DNA from: Buxus sempervirens
Lineage: Eukaryota > Streptophyta > Magnoliopsida > Buxales > Buxaceae
Direction: 5' to 3'
DNA: 64,000 nucleotides
NCBI GenBank assembly: GCA_947561395.2
Contig: OX387184.1
Span: 19,448,205 to 19,512,204, forward strand
In this document: positions 35,801 to 48,057 of the stretch, one piece after another
How positions within the stretch are numbered: position 1 is the first letter of the stretch
Layout of the letters: every line of letters starts with the position of its first letter
The notes under the pieces: model-generated
Seen by the model: the letters and a program-made list of their open reading frames with translations, nothing else
What the model was told of the DNA's origin: nothing
The model's database searches: none
Translations under genes and position numbers: made by a program

Positions 35801-38800
35801 GAATCCTCCTGCTTTTTCAATCCTTTGGCGTTCATCATATCTATCAGGTTTGTGATCAATAGACAATGGAATAGCTGCATAAAAACACAAACATGATCAC
35901 CCAACAAATATATTTGAATGCAAATGTTGTAATCAATGGAAAACAGGATATCTGCAAAAGCATGCAAACATGATAACCCAAAAATAGTATATGAATGCGA
36001 ATGTCAGTTGTAGGTTTACATTTAAAACCTTGATCATGATACCAAAAACACAAAGAGGTATACTCACGTAGCAGAAGTTGTAATAGAAACATATATGAAG
36101 AAATGGAGCAGTGAACACCTTTAATATCGGCAGTAATTAGGAGTTTTTATACAATTCAAACCAAAATATTACACTTGAGATAAATTGAACATAAGCTTAT
36201 TGGATCATTATTAACCACGGTAGCGACACATAAAAAATTATAAACGAGCCTGCTAATGTAAATAAGACTATCCCTTAACTCATATCCAATGGCTTATGAA
36301 TGATTCAAAGGTTGAACAGCCTCAAATAGCAACGCAACTGCTACAAGGTATCAGTCACAGTGAATACGCTCTCACCAGTAAATGAAAAATAACTGATAAA
36401 ACAGAATCCTTTCTAGGTGATAAATTTCTTGATATCAGTTGCACAACAACCTTCTTGAAGAAAATGACACCCCTCTAATTTTATAAATGAAATATCCCCT
36501 TGTTTTCTGGATGCAAGTGTAAGATAAGCATAGCATAAAGTATTAAGTTATTAACAACAATATCAAAATCAATTTAATGTATAGGCACAAAAAGCAAAGG
36601 TATAAAGATTTTTATTGCTTTTAAGAAAAAATTGCATACTTCATACCCAGATTTAAGTAGTCTGAAAATTCATCATGTCCACATTTTTTGTAATTTGGGT
36701 TGGAATCATTTTAATAAATGGAATAGTACGCATTTAGTCCTTTGCAGGGTTTAGGCTTCTACGATTCCCCTGGATAGCTATTACTTTTCTCAGATTGTTT
36801 TAATAAGCCATAGGATCACTCCACTTGGTTGCTTTTGATAAAGAAAATATTTCATATTATGTTTTTTTATTTATTTTCCCTTTTTATCATAAGATTTTAA
36901 ACTCTACATTGTATCTACGACCACATCGACTGCATCTTCATGAAGAAGCCAGCATACCTGAACCAGATCTACAAGCAACAACTCTGGAATCGCCTACATT
37001 TGCAACTACCAGTCTATCCCCAATAAGTACAGCAGTTGATGCAGTTGAGCCAGCATCTTTTTGCTGGCCTTTTTCTTCATTGAGATAATCAGTATCCGTC
37101 TGTCTAAATGCTTCATCTGCAGTCAATAATTTTGAAAATATTCAATAATCAACAAGGCAGAAAAAAAATACAATATTATGAAATCCATAGAAATATTAGC
37201 ATTGATAGTTCACCAACCACAGACCAATAGCAGATTTAGTGTCCTTGATAAAATCTGGATGACTGGTCAAATTATTGAAAAGATTGTTCTTGAGGTATTC
37301 CGCGGTTCTTGAACCACCATGACCTAAATTGGAGCACAAGTTCATCCAAAAACAAAAGCATATAAAAAATTTCAATAAGTAGTTTAAGCAAATATTTAAT
37401 ATGACACCAATTTTAGCACGTAATTTCTTAAAAAACAGAAGCTATCAAACATGCTTATCATTGTACATATTGAATAGCATAGTAGGAAGACCTAAGCACC
37501 ATCAACTTAGTAACTGCATCTGATATAACCAGATATATGTAAACATCAAAAGAGGGTTGTGTAACTCAAAATTTTAAACATACCGTCAAAAACACCAAAA
37601 AATGCAACCATCTGACCATCAACTTCAGCTATCCTTGTCTCGTAGAAATCCTCCATCGATGCCCTTTTACCCTTGAAACTGGAATATCCATAACTGAACC
37701 TTACATTTTGGTTACCAGTGAGGAAGCTACCAAGAGAACAAATAGTTTAGCTGTCCATGCAACTAATTTTTCAAAAACTGTCGTACCAGAATCAAGTTTC
37801 AATGAAATCAATAACCTGGTCATCTATATTTGGTGAATCAAAATACAAATGTGGGAATCAGAAAATATTTTACAGACCTATCACTAATCCAAGCCAAAGA
37901 TAATCCAGTTTAGAAAATAGTTACACAATGGAAAATAGCTACGGAAAATGTATTCTGAAGATTAAATTTTCAATCTCATCTAACAAATTTTTGCCAAGGA
38001 TTTTTAAGTCCCATAGGCATCAAAATACTTACTTTAGAGCCTTTTGATCAAGTATTCAGAATCTTTAGATAGCATAGACTACATTCTTGACATAATCTTT
38101 TATGTTGTACTTAACACAAAGCAAATGAACATTGCCCCTCGACAAATTAACAGATGTAGATCCAAGTCCACAATTAAAATTTGAAATCGCAGCTAACACT
38201 TCTCCCGACATGATTCAGTGAACGGTTATACTAATTTTCCATTATCATACTGATACATTAAGCAACTAGAGTATCAAACGAGGTAACAAAAACAAAAAAA
38301 AAAAGGTAACAACAATTAATAAACACCACATAAATATAAAATTCATTCAAAAAATGCAGTAATCGCCCACAATCATTCATTGCTCTCGCTGTAACACACA
38401 ATCCCGCCCCGCCCCCTCCCCGAAAAGGAGAAAATTATTCAGTTTTTAACCAGTGTGCAGGTTCGCATAATTCAACGCGAAATAGAAATTACACGAGAAA
38501 AATTTTGAGACTAACACCAAAAAAATTGAGAGCGCCATCAAGCCAAGCAACCGTATTGTGGGGGAAGAAAAATCAAACGACAGAATTCCACCAAAACCGA
38601 ATGTTGAACCACCCAAATACATCGTCATGAGACAAAAAGAAAAAAAATCTTGATTTTTTGTAATCAAAAAAAAAAATCAGAATCACAATACTAACACCAA
38701 ACGAATAGATTTAGGAGCAGGCAAACCTGATTCCACCACCACTAAAGAGGGCATCGGGATCCCTCGAGCGTATCATCACGTTTTGATGTGGGGTCGATGT

Positions 38801-38932
38801 TTCTGGTTCCTCTGCTGCCGTCGATTGTTCTGCTTCCTCGTCATCCCCACACGGGGGAGCAACAGCAGCAGCAACAACGGCGACGACAGGCTTCGTCAGA
38901 TCGGTCGCAGATGAAGCGGACGCAACGTCCAT
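26837..38932 (-). CDS. Protein phosphatase 2C (PP2C11/At1g43900-like), complete, 8 exons
   Basis: Mg2+/Mn2+-dependent Ser/Thr phosphatase (PPM family), 328 residues. Exons on the minus strand: 38727-38932, 37584-37726, 37225-37323, 36958-37116, 35788-35874, 28788-28879, 28116-28187, 26837-26965. All join in frame (987 nt with TAA). Residues 1-68 are an Ala/Glu-rich, low-complexity N-terminus; the catalytic domain spans about 75-328. Motifs: GKRASMED (88-95), FFGVFDGHGGSR (111-121), DAGSTAS (170-176), VANVGDSR (188-195), [14 protein letters not shown] (209-222), [11 protein letters not shown] (239-249), ASDGLWNV (275-282) and [13 protein letters not shown] (313-325). Metal-site residues D95, D116/G117, D277 and D316 are present. 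The ending RFENS and the [17 protein letters not shown] block recall Arabidopsis At1g43900; this assignment is from memory. Intron 5 is 6.9 kb and hosts element D. The intron after exon 7 has a GC donor (AAG|GCAAGT). It looks functional. Confidence 0.92.
28562..28615. mobile_element. Au-SINE-like fragment in phosphatase intron 6
   Basis: CCCCAACTAGCTGGGGTTGA followed by CAACATGAATCC resembles the conserved 3' core of plant Au SINEs (GGGGT-GGCTACATGAATCC). Related phrases occur near 26.19 and 57.30 kb. It is only a fragment; no tRNA-related head is recognisable. Confidence 0.35.
29731..30339 (+). repeat. Element D 5' LTR
   Basis: About 609 bp, beginning TGATGCAAGGGGATCC. It contains TTTTGGCTATAAAGTCC (TATA-like TATAAAG near 30.2 kb). 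It aligns end to end with 34163-34760. Confidence 0.88.
34163..34760 (+). repeat. Element D 3' LTR
   Basis: About 598 bp, preceded by CTCGGGGCGAC. Its last 9-10 bp are diverged, so the end is good to a few bases. Confidence 0.85.
34838..35205. repeat. GC-rich TTTCGG/GCACGCCG repeat block
   Basis: An island far richer in GC than its AT-rich intron surroundings. It is built from repeated TTTCGGCG, GGCACGCCGCC, CGTTTCGCCGG and AAATTTCGG words in both orientations (for example GCCGGCAGCGTGCCGCCGAA). It looks like a short interspersed foldback-type repeat, class unknown. It is followed by a small tandem CCCCAAGACCTCAAAA. Confidence 0.5.
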
Positions 38933-39060
38933 TCCTCCGAGGCCTTTTCTTTAATTTATAGGCGCGTATGGTCGGAGACCGGATCCATTAAAGCTTCTGC
39001 ATTTAACATGTATTTGCTTTTTAATTTCCAAACAGCCCCCTCGTTTTCGCGTTTATATTG
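38933..39060 (-). promoter_or_regulatory. 5' flank of the phosphatase gene
   Basis: The minus strand just upstream of the ATG reads CCTATAAATTAAAG (TATA-like at about 38950-38959), only about 20 bp from the start codon. That is too close to serve the chosen ATG with a normal leader. Either it is not the TATA box, the promoter is TATA-less, or some transcripts begin near the ATG and use the next Met (residue 53). Confidence 0.3.
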
Positions 39061-39495
39061 AGGATAAGGACAGGTTGCGTCATTGGCATTGTTTTGTCTT
39101 TTTACAGGTGGCAGTATCAGAGAGCTCCACCTGTTTCTCGTCTTTCTCACAATCCAACTGACAGGTTTGGGACGAAACGGATGTTGGCAAAAAAAATACT
39201 CTTTTTCCTCTCCTTTCTATGCCTTAAAAATTCAGAAAACTTGTTTTTATTAAAAAAACAAAATTGGCTGTGGATTATCTTTAGGAAACTTTTAATCGAA
39301 GTTATCGTTGATAAACAACAAAACTAAGTTTGGATAGTAGTGTGCTTAATATAGCTACCGGCATACACATGCATTATTACACGTATGAAGAAGAGATAAA
39401 GGAGAGAGGAAACGGTTTTGCAACCAATTATTAAGTATTTTAAAAGTTGAGATAGTTATGACTATTATACATTTTTATTAATAAATCTTTACAAT

Positions 39496-39728
39496 CAATG
39501 GCGAATCAGGACTCCAAATATGAGGGGGTAAAAAAAATTTTCAATTAACATTTCTTATAAAATATAGAAATTTCAATAAGTTGGGAGGGGCAAACCAAAA
39601 ATTTCAGAGGGGGCATAACATAAATTTCAATTAAAAGATATAGAAAAATATATATTTTTAATTAAAAAATAAAAGTTAGCCCCCCCCCCCCCCCCCCCCC
39701 CCCTAGCTATAACGTGGTTCGGCCATTG
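39496..39728. mobile_element. hAT-type MITE copy 1
   Basis: 233 bp with terminal inverted repeats CAATGGCGAA...GGCCATTG (family consensus CAGTGGCGGAACCA). It is flanked by a perfect 8-bp duplication TTTACAAT (39488-39495, 39729-39736), which places it in the hAT superfamily. It holds a run of 24 C at 39680-39703 where its sister has a short C run. No coding capacity. Confidence 0.85.
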
Positions 39729-39764
39729 TTTACAATGTTGTATAAGGATTTTTGTGGAAAGTCT

Positions 39765-40085
39765 TACATTTTGCTTGGCGTGATTCCCAAAGGGACGCCT
39801 CGCATTATATATAACTAGCAGGGCCCACGTGCAGTACTGCACGCAAGTAAAAAAGGGAGGGAGTAGTTTTAAAACTGCACGTGGAGAGAGAATAAGTGGG
39901 GAGAGAGGGAATGGAGAGAAGAGAAGTGGGGTAGTTACAAACTAATTGTTTTTGAACGAAAATAGTGAGTTGAGACAGGTATAGCCTTGTATTATTGAAA
40001 CTAAACTATACAGGAGATGGGCATTTTATGAAATTTGTAACTTGTTGTTTGACATGATTCCCAAAAAGGGCGCCTCGCTTTATAT
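39765..40085. repeat. Short interspersed repeat with duplicated end
   Basis: The phrase GATTCCCAAA-GGG-CGCCTCGC followed by TTATATATA occurs at about 39.78-39.81 and again at 40.06-40.09 kb. The first copy is followed at once by AACTAGCAGGGCCCACGTGC, so an element of about 275 bp may have inserted next to another copy's end. Class not determined; a Helitron or unclassified MITE are both possible. Confidence 0.4.
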
Positions 40086-40633
40086 ATAGTAGATATAGAT
40101 ATAGATCAGTTGATGTTAGTTAGTGGTTATCAAAATGTCATAGTTGAAATAACGGCCCAGAAATGTAGAGCAGCATCGTTCATGGCCTATAGTTATTACG
40201 TTTGCCTACCAATACAAGAAGAACAAGAACACATTTCGGATAGTTCTTTTGGCTGACGTGACCTATCACCATTTAATGTCATAAGGAACATCACGAATAA
40301 TGTCATGGACGGTTTTGTAAGTTGTGTCATTTGAACGCATGCTTTGGCTTACTTCCTTTTTATTTGGATATTTAATGTTGAATCCCTCTCGTTGAGAAAA
40401 AAAAATTCGAAACAAATGTTCATTCCGTGTATTGTGTTCAAATGTGCATTTGCTAATATTAAGCAAGTGAATTCTTGCCTTACGTATATGGTAGAGAAAG
40501 AACCCAAAGACTTTACACTTCTTAGAATCTCCTTAATGGAGAAAACAAAAATGAAAGCCATACTTTAACAAGAGTTAGGCCTCGTTTGGTTCACATCTTG
40601 GGACTCATTCCATGGCTAAGAAAATGTTACAAG

Positions 40634-40861
40634 CAGTGGCAGAACCAGGACTCCAAATCTAAGAGGGCAAAAAAAATTTTCAATTAACACTTCTCATGAA
40701 ATATAGAAATTTCAATGAGTTATGAGGGGCAAACCAGAAATTTCAGAATGGGCAAAACATAAATTTCAATTAAAACATATAGAAAAATATATATTTTTAA
40801 TTAAAAAATAAAAGTTGAAGGGGGCAATTGCCCCCCTAGCTATAACGTGGTTCCGCCACTG
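40634..40861. mobile_element. hAT-type MITE copy 2
   Basis: 228 bp, ends CAGTGGCAGAACCAGG and GGTTCCGCCACTG. The flanking 8-bp duplication is GTTACAAG / GTTATAAG (40626-40633 and 40862-40869, one difference). Internal sequence matches copies 1 and 3 over its length. Confidence 0.88.
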
Positions 40862-41038
40862 GTTATAAGGGTTAGAATGGGTTCTGCTAACAAAAGGGAA
40901 TCTGTTTGCAAATTGGAGATGAGTTTTAACACACGCACTAAACCTATAATCAGGTCTATACCCATTTCTAGCAAAAAGTATGGTGGTAAACTTGTAATAT
41001 TTAAAAATTTTGAACGATGTACTTGAAACTTATTATAG

Positions 41039-41230
41039 GACAACCATCTTCTTTGTAGGAAACTAGCATGTTCTTCGTGGGATACAACCATCTTCTTTGT
41101 AGGATACTAGTTGATTCAATAGTGAGATAAATCTAGGTGTTCTTTGTGGATACTATTATTATCATCGTTTAGATACAAGTTAAGTATGTCAGTTTAATCA
41201 TTGTAGGATACTAACACGTTCTTCGTTCTT
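41039..41230. repeat. Short degenerate tandem repeat
   Basis: Four to five loose copies of a unit of about 45 bp around CTTCTTTGTAGGATACTAG. There is no coding signal. Nothing else was recognised between 40.87 and 41.38 kb. Confidence 0.4.
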
Positions 41231-41479
41231 CTTAAGGCATTTAGGGAATATAAAATAAGCTACATTGTTTTTGGACTTGTTGGCACTTATTTTAGAAAAA
41301 TAAGATGTTTCGGTATCAAGGATATCTTTTTGTAAATAGGTTGGAAAAGTAACCCCTTTCCATAATTTTCCCAAATATTAACTTAGGTGAAAGAATCTCT
41401 GGCGTTTGAGTACATGCTTCCATTGACTTTTTTCTCCTGCCACCTGTTGACACGTTGGCCCAAAGAAACCAATGGGAAA

Positions 41480-42725
41480 ATTGGTTTTTATTTTATTTTA
41501 TCAGTAATAAGGATAGATTATATTAATAGAATAAGAAATAGTACAAATGCAGTACACAGAAGGTGTACCGCTAAGGAAATACCCCCTCCTCTAGAGAGTC
41601 ATATTTCTGAAAAACAAGTACACATAGAGATCTCTCCATATTGGTGGAAGAAGAAGTAGAGGCCCAAGAAGACCAACAATACAAAAACTTTATGATCGCC
41701 CATTCCAAAGATTTAGTCTTTCTTTCCAAATTCCGGAATATTCTCTAGTTTCTCTCCCCCCAAATCATCCATGAGATGGTAGCGGGAGCCACGTTCCAAA
41801 GCATAACCAAACCCGACTTGCCCTTCATACAACCAAAAGCTTCTAACACACTTATGTACTCTACCGGTTGCACCCATGATACGTTAAATCTCTTGATGAC
41901 TGCTGTCCACAGTTTTTGTAGCTACTAAACAGTGAATCAGTAGATGAGATACTGTTTCCTCCTTGTTCTTACACATGATACATTTGTTAGCAAGCCGCCA
42001 TCCTCTACTTTGCAAGTTGTCCAATGCAAGAATTTTATCTAAAGAATCCATCCAAAGGAAGGACACCTTAGAAGGTGTCTTGCTATTCCAAATCAACCTT
42101 GCTGAATGTGAGATTGCCCCTGTAGATATTAGATGCAAGTATGCTAGCTTGACTGAAAAAAGTCTAGATTTATCTCTAATCCATATCCTCTTATCTTCTT
42201 CTGGGTTAAGTGGAGCACTTTATAGTACTTGTAATAAATCCTCCATCATCTTCATTTACCAATCAAAAAGAACCCCCCTAAATTCAACATTCCACACAAT
42301 ATCTGAATCTGATTGGAGCACAACTTCACCCACTGAAGACAACCTGTTCTTACTAAGTCGGAATATAGTAGGGAATTGGTCTCTTAAGCATCATCTATCA
42401 CCACACCAAACATCGTCCCGGAATTCACTCTATTGCCTTTTCCAACAACAAATCTACATTCCTTCATTACATTAGGGAGTAAATTTAATATTGGCCTCCA
42501 CAAACTTAAACCAAAAGTTTTCTTTGATGAGTTAGGAAATAAATTTCCAAAAGAGCTGCCATATTTGTGATAAATTACTCATTTACTTGTCTCCACAAGC
42601 TATCTAATTTTGATCCGTATCTCTATAGCCATTTCTGTAACAAGGCTTTATTGACTAGAGATAGGATCCTCAAACCCAAACCTCATACTTCTTTTAGCTT
42701 GCAACACTCTTTCGAGGTACTCTAT
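41480..42725 (-). mobile_element. L1-type LINE, 3' portion (5'-truncated)
   Basis: Minus-strand LINE remnant. The frame at 41884-42138 encodes a reverse-transcriptase zinc-binding domain (IWNSKTPSKVSFLWM, LQSRGWRLANKCIMCKNKEE, VSHLLIHC). Upstream sequence to 42.7 kb, read in pieces, resembles the LINE RT C-terminal region but has several stops and shifts. The 3' end lies near 41.48-41.52 kb (minus strand ACTGATAAAATAAAATAAAA). It is interrupted on the right by the PIF-like element. No continuation is visible beyond it. Confidence 0.7.
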
Positions 42726-45700
42726 GGCTGTGTTTGGTTCTTTGGATTTTGAGGGAAAAGAAAAGAAACTTGCAAAAGTTTCCTTTCCCCTGTTTGGTAT
42801 TATTTAAAAAGGTTAACATTGAAAGAAAAGGAAAGAAAATCTAATCAAAAATTTTCTTTCCATCGCTCAAAATTTTTCCTTCTTAAAACCTAGTCATTTC
42901 GGGAGAAACGAAAATACGGGCTCTTCAAGAGAAACAAATGAAGAAAGTCTCTTCGCGCTCTTCGTGCTCGCTCTCTTCAACCTGTATCTCTCATCTCGGA
43001 ATCTACAGCGAATGGATCTATCGCTCTCACCCTGACGCTCGGCTCTTAAATCTACAGCCCTTTCTCAAATCTCAAGACTCTCATCTCTCAATCGAGCAGC
43101 CACTCTCAACAACGAAGCAAACTTCTCCAACAGTGAGAACCTCGGCACTCGGCGATTCCATCTACCCAACTGAAAGTGATTGAAGCTAAAATCGAAGGTT
43201 TGCCTTTTATTTGCTGGAATATTTTTGTCAATGACCGAATTGATCTTTCATTCGGAATTTTCCGTTGATGGCAGGTACAGGATATCCAGCAACAGCGAGT
43301 TGGATCTTACGGGGTTAGGACTTTCTTTCTTGTTTCAACTCATATTCTTTCTTGTTTCAACTCATAATCTATCTCTCTTTCTACTTTTGTTTTCTCAGCG
43401 ACCATTAATTGATTTGTATTTCGAAATTTTACATCGGTGCCAGGTACAGCATATCCAGAAACTGCGAGTCGGATCTTACGGGGTTAGAACGAACTTTCTT
43501 GTTTCAACTCGTAATCTATCCCTCTTTCTCCTGTTCTGTTCTATCGCCCCCATCATCATTTTTATTCTTATGATTGAAATTTCTCTGATTTCATGTTCTA
43601 TGTTCTAAAGGTAGACGCATGATGTCTTTGACTCATCAAGAAAGCAAATATTGCGAGCCAATCAAACCTAGCCACAGCTCCGATCCTGCACATTTTGATC
43701 CTGGAAACAATCTTGGAAAACCAAATCTGTAAACAGGTTGACAGATGCTTAATTGATGCTCTCAGTTGGTGTGCAATTTCTTCTTGTTTTTATTGTTTTT
43801 TTTTTCTGATTATCATGTTTGAAATCTTTAATTTGTTCAATTTCTCGCTAAATTTCCCTTTTCATTGAATTTTTCCTATTGACAATAAGCCCAGGAACCT
43901 ACTGCCATCTGTATCATAAACAATAAAGTCTATTAGCTACTTTATTGACCATGTGAATTCTAACATGCTTAGTTAGCTATTTTATGAAGTGGAGGGGTCT
44001 TCCGTAGATACAGTTGAATTGGTTTTTTTTTGGGAAACTAATACAATCTTCAGATATATTAAACAATTTAAAGGCCAATTTACCTTGTGCAAGTTTTCTT
44101 GCTAGATATATCTTTGGACTTTCTGTGGTAAATCCTGTTAATCTCAATGCTTCCACAGATCTCCTTGCCTGCAAGTTTGGTCTGCTTCATACTTCTGGGT
44201 TTTCATCTTGGATTACTGAATTGTCTGGAGCTTTTTTTCTTTTTTTTTTCGAAGCATTGGCTTCAATAAGTGACGAAGTGGAAAAGAGTCGCTTGAGATG
44301 GCTTTTGTTCTGTGCAGAGAAGAGCATAGAAACTTTGTAGTATTATTATGTAAAGATTTCTACACAGGTGGAAGTCATATAATTCTTACATTCCTTGAAA
44401 ATAAGAAACCCTTTTTTTGTGTGTGGATAAAATGCTCCATGGATCCTCTATTGATTATTCATTTCTGTTATTCTTGATGTACTTGGGAAAAAGTTTTTGT
44501 ATCCAAATTGATGCTAGAGGATTTTATTATTGGGTGGCGTTGCTGTGCTTTTTCTGGCATATGTCTTGGAGTGTTATCCATGGTTCCAGTTGTTAAAATA
44601 TTTGAGTAGAGAGGAAGGAGGAGACATGCTAATAAAATCACAAACTAAGTGCTTTGTGAGAATGCGTTGTGAATCAAGAATGCTAATAAAAGGTGGTAGC
44701 AAGTTTTATAAAATTGGGATTTAATGGAATAAAGTGATACATCATTTTTTTAATCAGAACACAATAACTGATAAGGAGCTGTTCACAATATTAATATCCC
44801 GACTACTAGAACAAATGTGGTATAGAGAGGAAGGAGGAGACATGCATGTGATATCATCAAATGCCATGAATCAAGAATTCATGTGGAATTAGAGGAGATA
44901 ATTGATGCAATAAAGGCTAATGCAGAAGTAGCGAAGAGGTCCATTGTGGCTGGAGTAGCCGAAGGTATGCTTTCTAGACATGAGGCGTCTGAGTGATTTT
45001 ATCTCGTCTCAAGATACAGTTGAATTGTTATCCTCATGAAGATGCCATCAAGCTTAATTTTTTTTATGATTGCTTGAGGGATCATGATTAGGTGGTGTGT
45101 GTTGTGATAGAAGAAATATTCTCATATTAGTTATTTTTTCAACTTTTGGTGTGGGTGGAAGATAGCTAGACAGAGCTTATTTGTACTTTGATCTAATTGG
45201 TGTCAAAAAACCAATTAGATGGTGGGATGAGTAGTTGGTAATTCAAGTTCTAACAGGGTCAATCTTAATTTAGTTATTTGGCTTATTTGGTGACAAACTA
45301 CATTAATTTTTTTCCCAAACTGACCTCTCAATTAATTCTTGTGCTGAACACTCTTTAATTCTTAATCACATTGACTGAAGGTATGACTATATTGCTGCAG
45401 ATATTATTAGGGCGAGGTCTTTCATGGGAGTCTCACAGGAACAGTGCAAGCAGTGGTTACGGATGAAGATGGACAGCTACTACAATGTTCAAGACTCTTA
45501 TTAGGCTCTAATTTATGACTTAAATTTAATGTAAAAATTGGATATATGGGTTTTTGGGATTCAACTACTACTATGATATATGCTTTGTATTTGGTAGTAC
45601 TTGGCTTAATTGCAAGTTGTAGTTTGATAGACTATTTTATTTTCTTGATCTTATATTTAAGGCTATAAGTCTCTTTGGTACTAACCATATCATGTGTAGG

Positions 45701-46532
45701 TTTTTGAATGAACAATTGAAGACACTTTTTTGAAGTGATCATATTTTTATTTTAAACTTCTCATCCTTTTTTTTTCTTTTTTTGTTGGCAGCTTTGAGAT
45801 GGTATTAGTTGATTTCTTAACATTTTAAATGTGAAAATATTTGTTATTAGGTAATGGGTTGGTGAATGGAAGTGTAAGTGCAAATTATCTTCTTTTCTTA
45901 AGAAGCAAATTATCTTCTTTTTTTAGGAAATATCTACATTAGTAAGAACAAGATAATTTTTGCTCATCCTTCATTAGGTCTAATAATGGCAATGGCACGA
46001 AATCGGGGCGAGTTTTGGTTAACCTAAACCCCGCTCCTGTAGGAGTTTATCCACCCTATTAAGTTGGTAAAGGCGTGGGGTGGGTCTGACTTAGTTGGAG
46101 TATAAAATACAAAAATAAATATTTGTATGAAATCAAAATATATAAAAAATAATAATTTAATTTGTATGAAGGTTGGGTTTGGAGCAGTGGGACAAAACCC
46201 AAACCCGCCCCTAAGTCAATTTTAACCATAACAAACCTTGACCATTAAGGGTACATTGCTATCCCTCATTAGGTGGACTCAGTATTTATGTATTTTTCCC
46301 TTTTCATCAACTACAAAATCCAAAAATCAAAAAGAACTATTTGATTTTCTTCTTGATTTTCCATATAAACAACCAAACAAGAGAAAGTGATTTCTTTAAA
46401 AATTTCTTCCTTGTTTTTCCCTAGCAAACCAAACAAGAGAAAATATCTTTTTTTCATTTCATTTCTCTTCTTTTCTTTTCTTTTTGGGATTTCTTTTCTT
46501 TTCTCCCCAAATCCAAGGCTCCAAACACAGCC
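42726..46532. mobile_element. PIF/Harbinger-like DNA transposon (3.8 kb)
   Basis: Terminal inverted repeats begin GGCTGTGTTTGG at both ends and stay similar for about 50 bp (TTGGATTT, then GAGAAAAGAAAAGAAA). They are flanked by a 3-bp duplication TAT (42723-42725, 46533-46535), as in PIF/Harbinger (usual TWA). The interior has no recognisable transposase. Short frames near 44.87-44.97 (VELEEIIDAIKANAEVAKRS) and 45.40-45.50 kb (MGVSQEQCKQWLRMKMDSYY) could be remains of a Myb/SANT-like accessory gene, but this is weak. It may be a non-autonomous derivative. Confidence 0.6.
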
Positions 46533-46782
46533 TATGGAACTTAAATTCACCTTCAAAACCCTCCATAATAAAAAATTTGGTTTTAGTGACACTTATTAAA
46601 AAATCCAGGTTCAGTCACTTAAGTCTTGATTATTAGAAATTAGTAATAAAATTTTAAAATAATTAAAAATGAGTGTCATTTTACAGTTCAGGACTCCTCC
46701 TTCCAAAAACTTTAAGAAATATTTTGTGAACAGTAGAATGAACGATACTCATTCTTGTAATCTTGCACCCCACTAACACATT

Positions 46783-46982
46783 NNNNNNNNNNNNNNNNNN
46801 NNNNNNNNNNNNNNNNNNNNNNNNNNNNNNNNNNNNNNNNNNNNNNNNNNNNNNNNNNNNNNNNNNNNNNNNNNNNNNNNNNNNNNNNNNNNNNNNNNNN
46901 NNNNNNNNNNNNNNNNNNNNNNNNNNNNNNNNNNNNNNNNNNNNNNNNNNNNNNNNNNNNNNNNNNNNNNNNNNNNNNNNNN
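46783..46982. other. Assembly gap (200 N)
   Basis: Exactly 200 unknown bases, the usual size for a gap of unknown length. Translations across it are meaningless. Confidence 1.
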
Positions 46983-47543
46983 AGGCAAGGAAAAGACGAG
47001 GACCAATAGCCTGTTTTCCTAATCTTGCTGGCATATATTACTGATCAACCTTGCCATGTGGCCCATGTTCCGACGTTGTTTAGGAAATTAGTTTTTTTTA
47101 TTGTAGGTCATTGTGGTATTAGAGTACATGAGACTGAAAGAAGAAAGAAGTGAGAGTAATGTTGTAAGTAAATGCAACATATGCTTCGAATATGCTGTTA
47201 GATTATTTAGATTTTGGCTTTGATATATAAGGACAAAGTAGGGGAGTCATTCTCTCCTTCTTTGTTTGTGACTTCTTTAGACATTTTAAAAAATTTTGTT
47301 GAACTTTTATTCTCAAAACCATGTTCGATTACTACCCCCGGAGGTTTAAATCGAGATCTTCGAGAAAGACCTGGAGTTTTTACCGCCAAAAACCCCAACA
47401 ACGTTACAGTTCCGTAGCTGCGTCTCAAAGAGCCACAAAGCTCAAGGCCATGCATCATGGACCGGCTGGAAAAGACCTCTCTGTCGCCCTAGACAAATCC
47501 CACAGATACATCGCTACTCAGTCATGTCTATAAAAGCCATCTA

Positions 47544-47574
<31 letters not shown>

Positions 47575-48047
47575 AGGCCCCCCTCATTTATCTAACTCAA
47601 AAACTCCAATTTTTCTCTTCATTTTTCCATCGCTTCTCCAATCTCTCTCCTACTCCTCTCCTTCCTCTTGTTGTCACTGTCATTTACAACCTGTTATGGT
47701 GATCATCCAACACCATATATCCACAGAACTCGAGCCATCAGGTTTTGATGAGGATTGTATTCCACCTCCACCGCCATTTGAACCCCCATCATTTCCATCT
47801 GGGGATGATGGTAACGTTCACTATCTCCATTCTCAACATATGGAATCCCTCTCATCAACTTTTCCTCATCACCGTCATGCTAAGGATCATGGTCTCATCG
47901 CATGTCGTCCAGCTCCACCCACCTCCACCCAAAGAGAAAACACAGGGCAAATGACCATTAGACCGCCTCTTTCCAGATGTTGCCAGCGCCGGCCGGTAGA
48001 GATGACAGGGCGGATAACAATGGGGCGTGATAAGTGCAGACGCGTGC
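46983..48047. other. Low-complexity region left of the Mutator-like element
   Basis: Contains a run of 29 C at 47546-47574 and a CT-rich stretch. A plus-strand open frame of 118 codons (47696-48052: Pro-rich start PPPPPFEPPSFPSGDDG) runs into the left target duplication of the element at 48058. It could be an exon of a host gene interrupted by that insertion, but no family was recognised and its His/Pro-rich composition may be chance. Confidence 0.3.
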
Positions 48048-48057
48048 AATAGCTACG

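Noticed and set aside
38950-38959. TATA box of the phosphatase gene
   Set aside because: Only about 20 bp from the ATG, too close for a normal leader; kept as low-confidence note.
43180-43608. 142-codon frame in the PIF-like element as a transposase
   Set aside because: Low-complexity hydrophobic peptide with a duplicated segment; no DDE or Myb motif seen.
46681-47044. Open frames spanning the N gap
   Set aside because: They consist mostly of unknown residues.
47696-48052. 118-codon Pro/His-rich frame as a host gene
   Set aside because: No family recognised, neighbouring C-run and gap, and it ends inside the target duplication of the Pack-MULE. Kept only as a possibility in the region entry.
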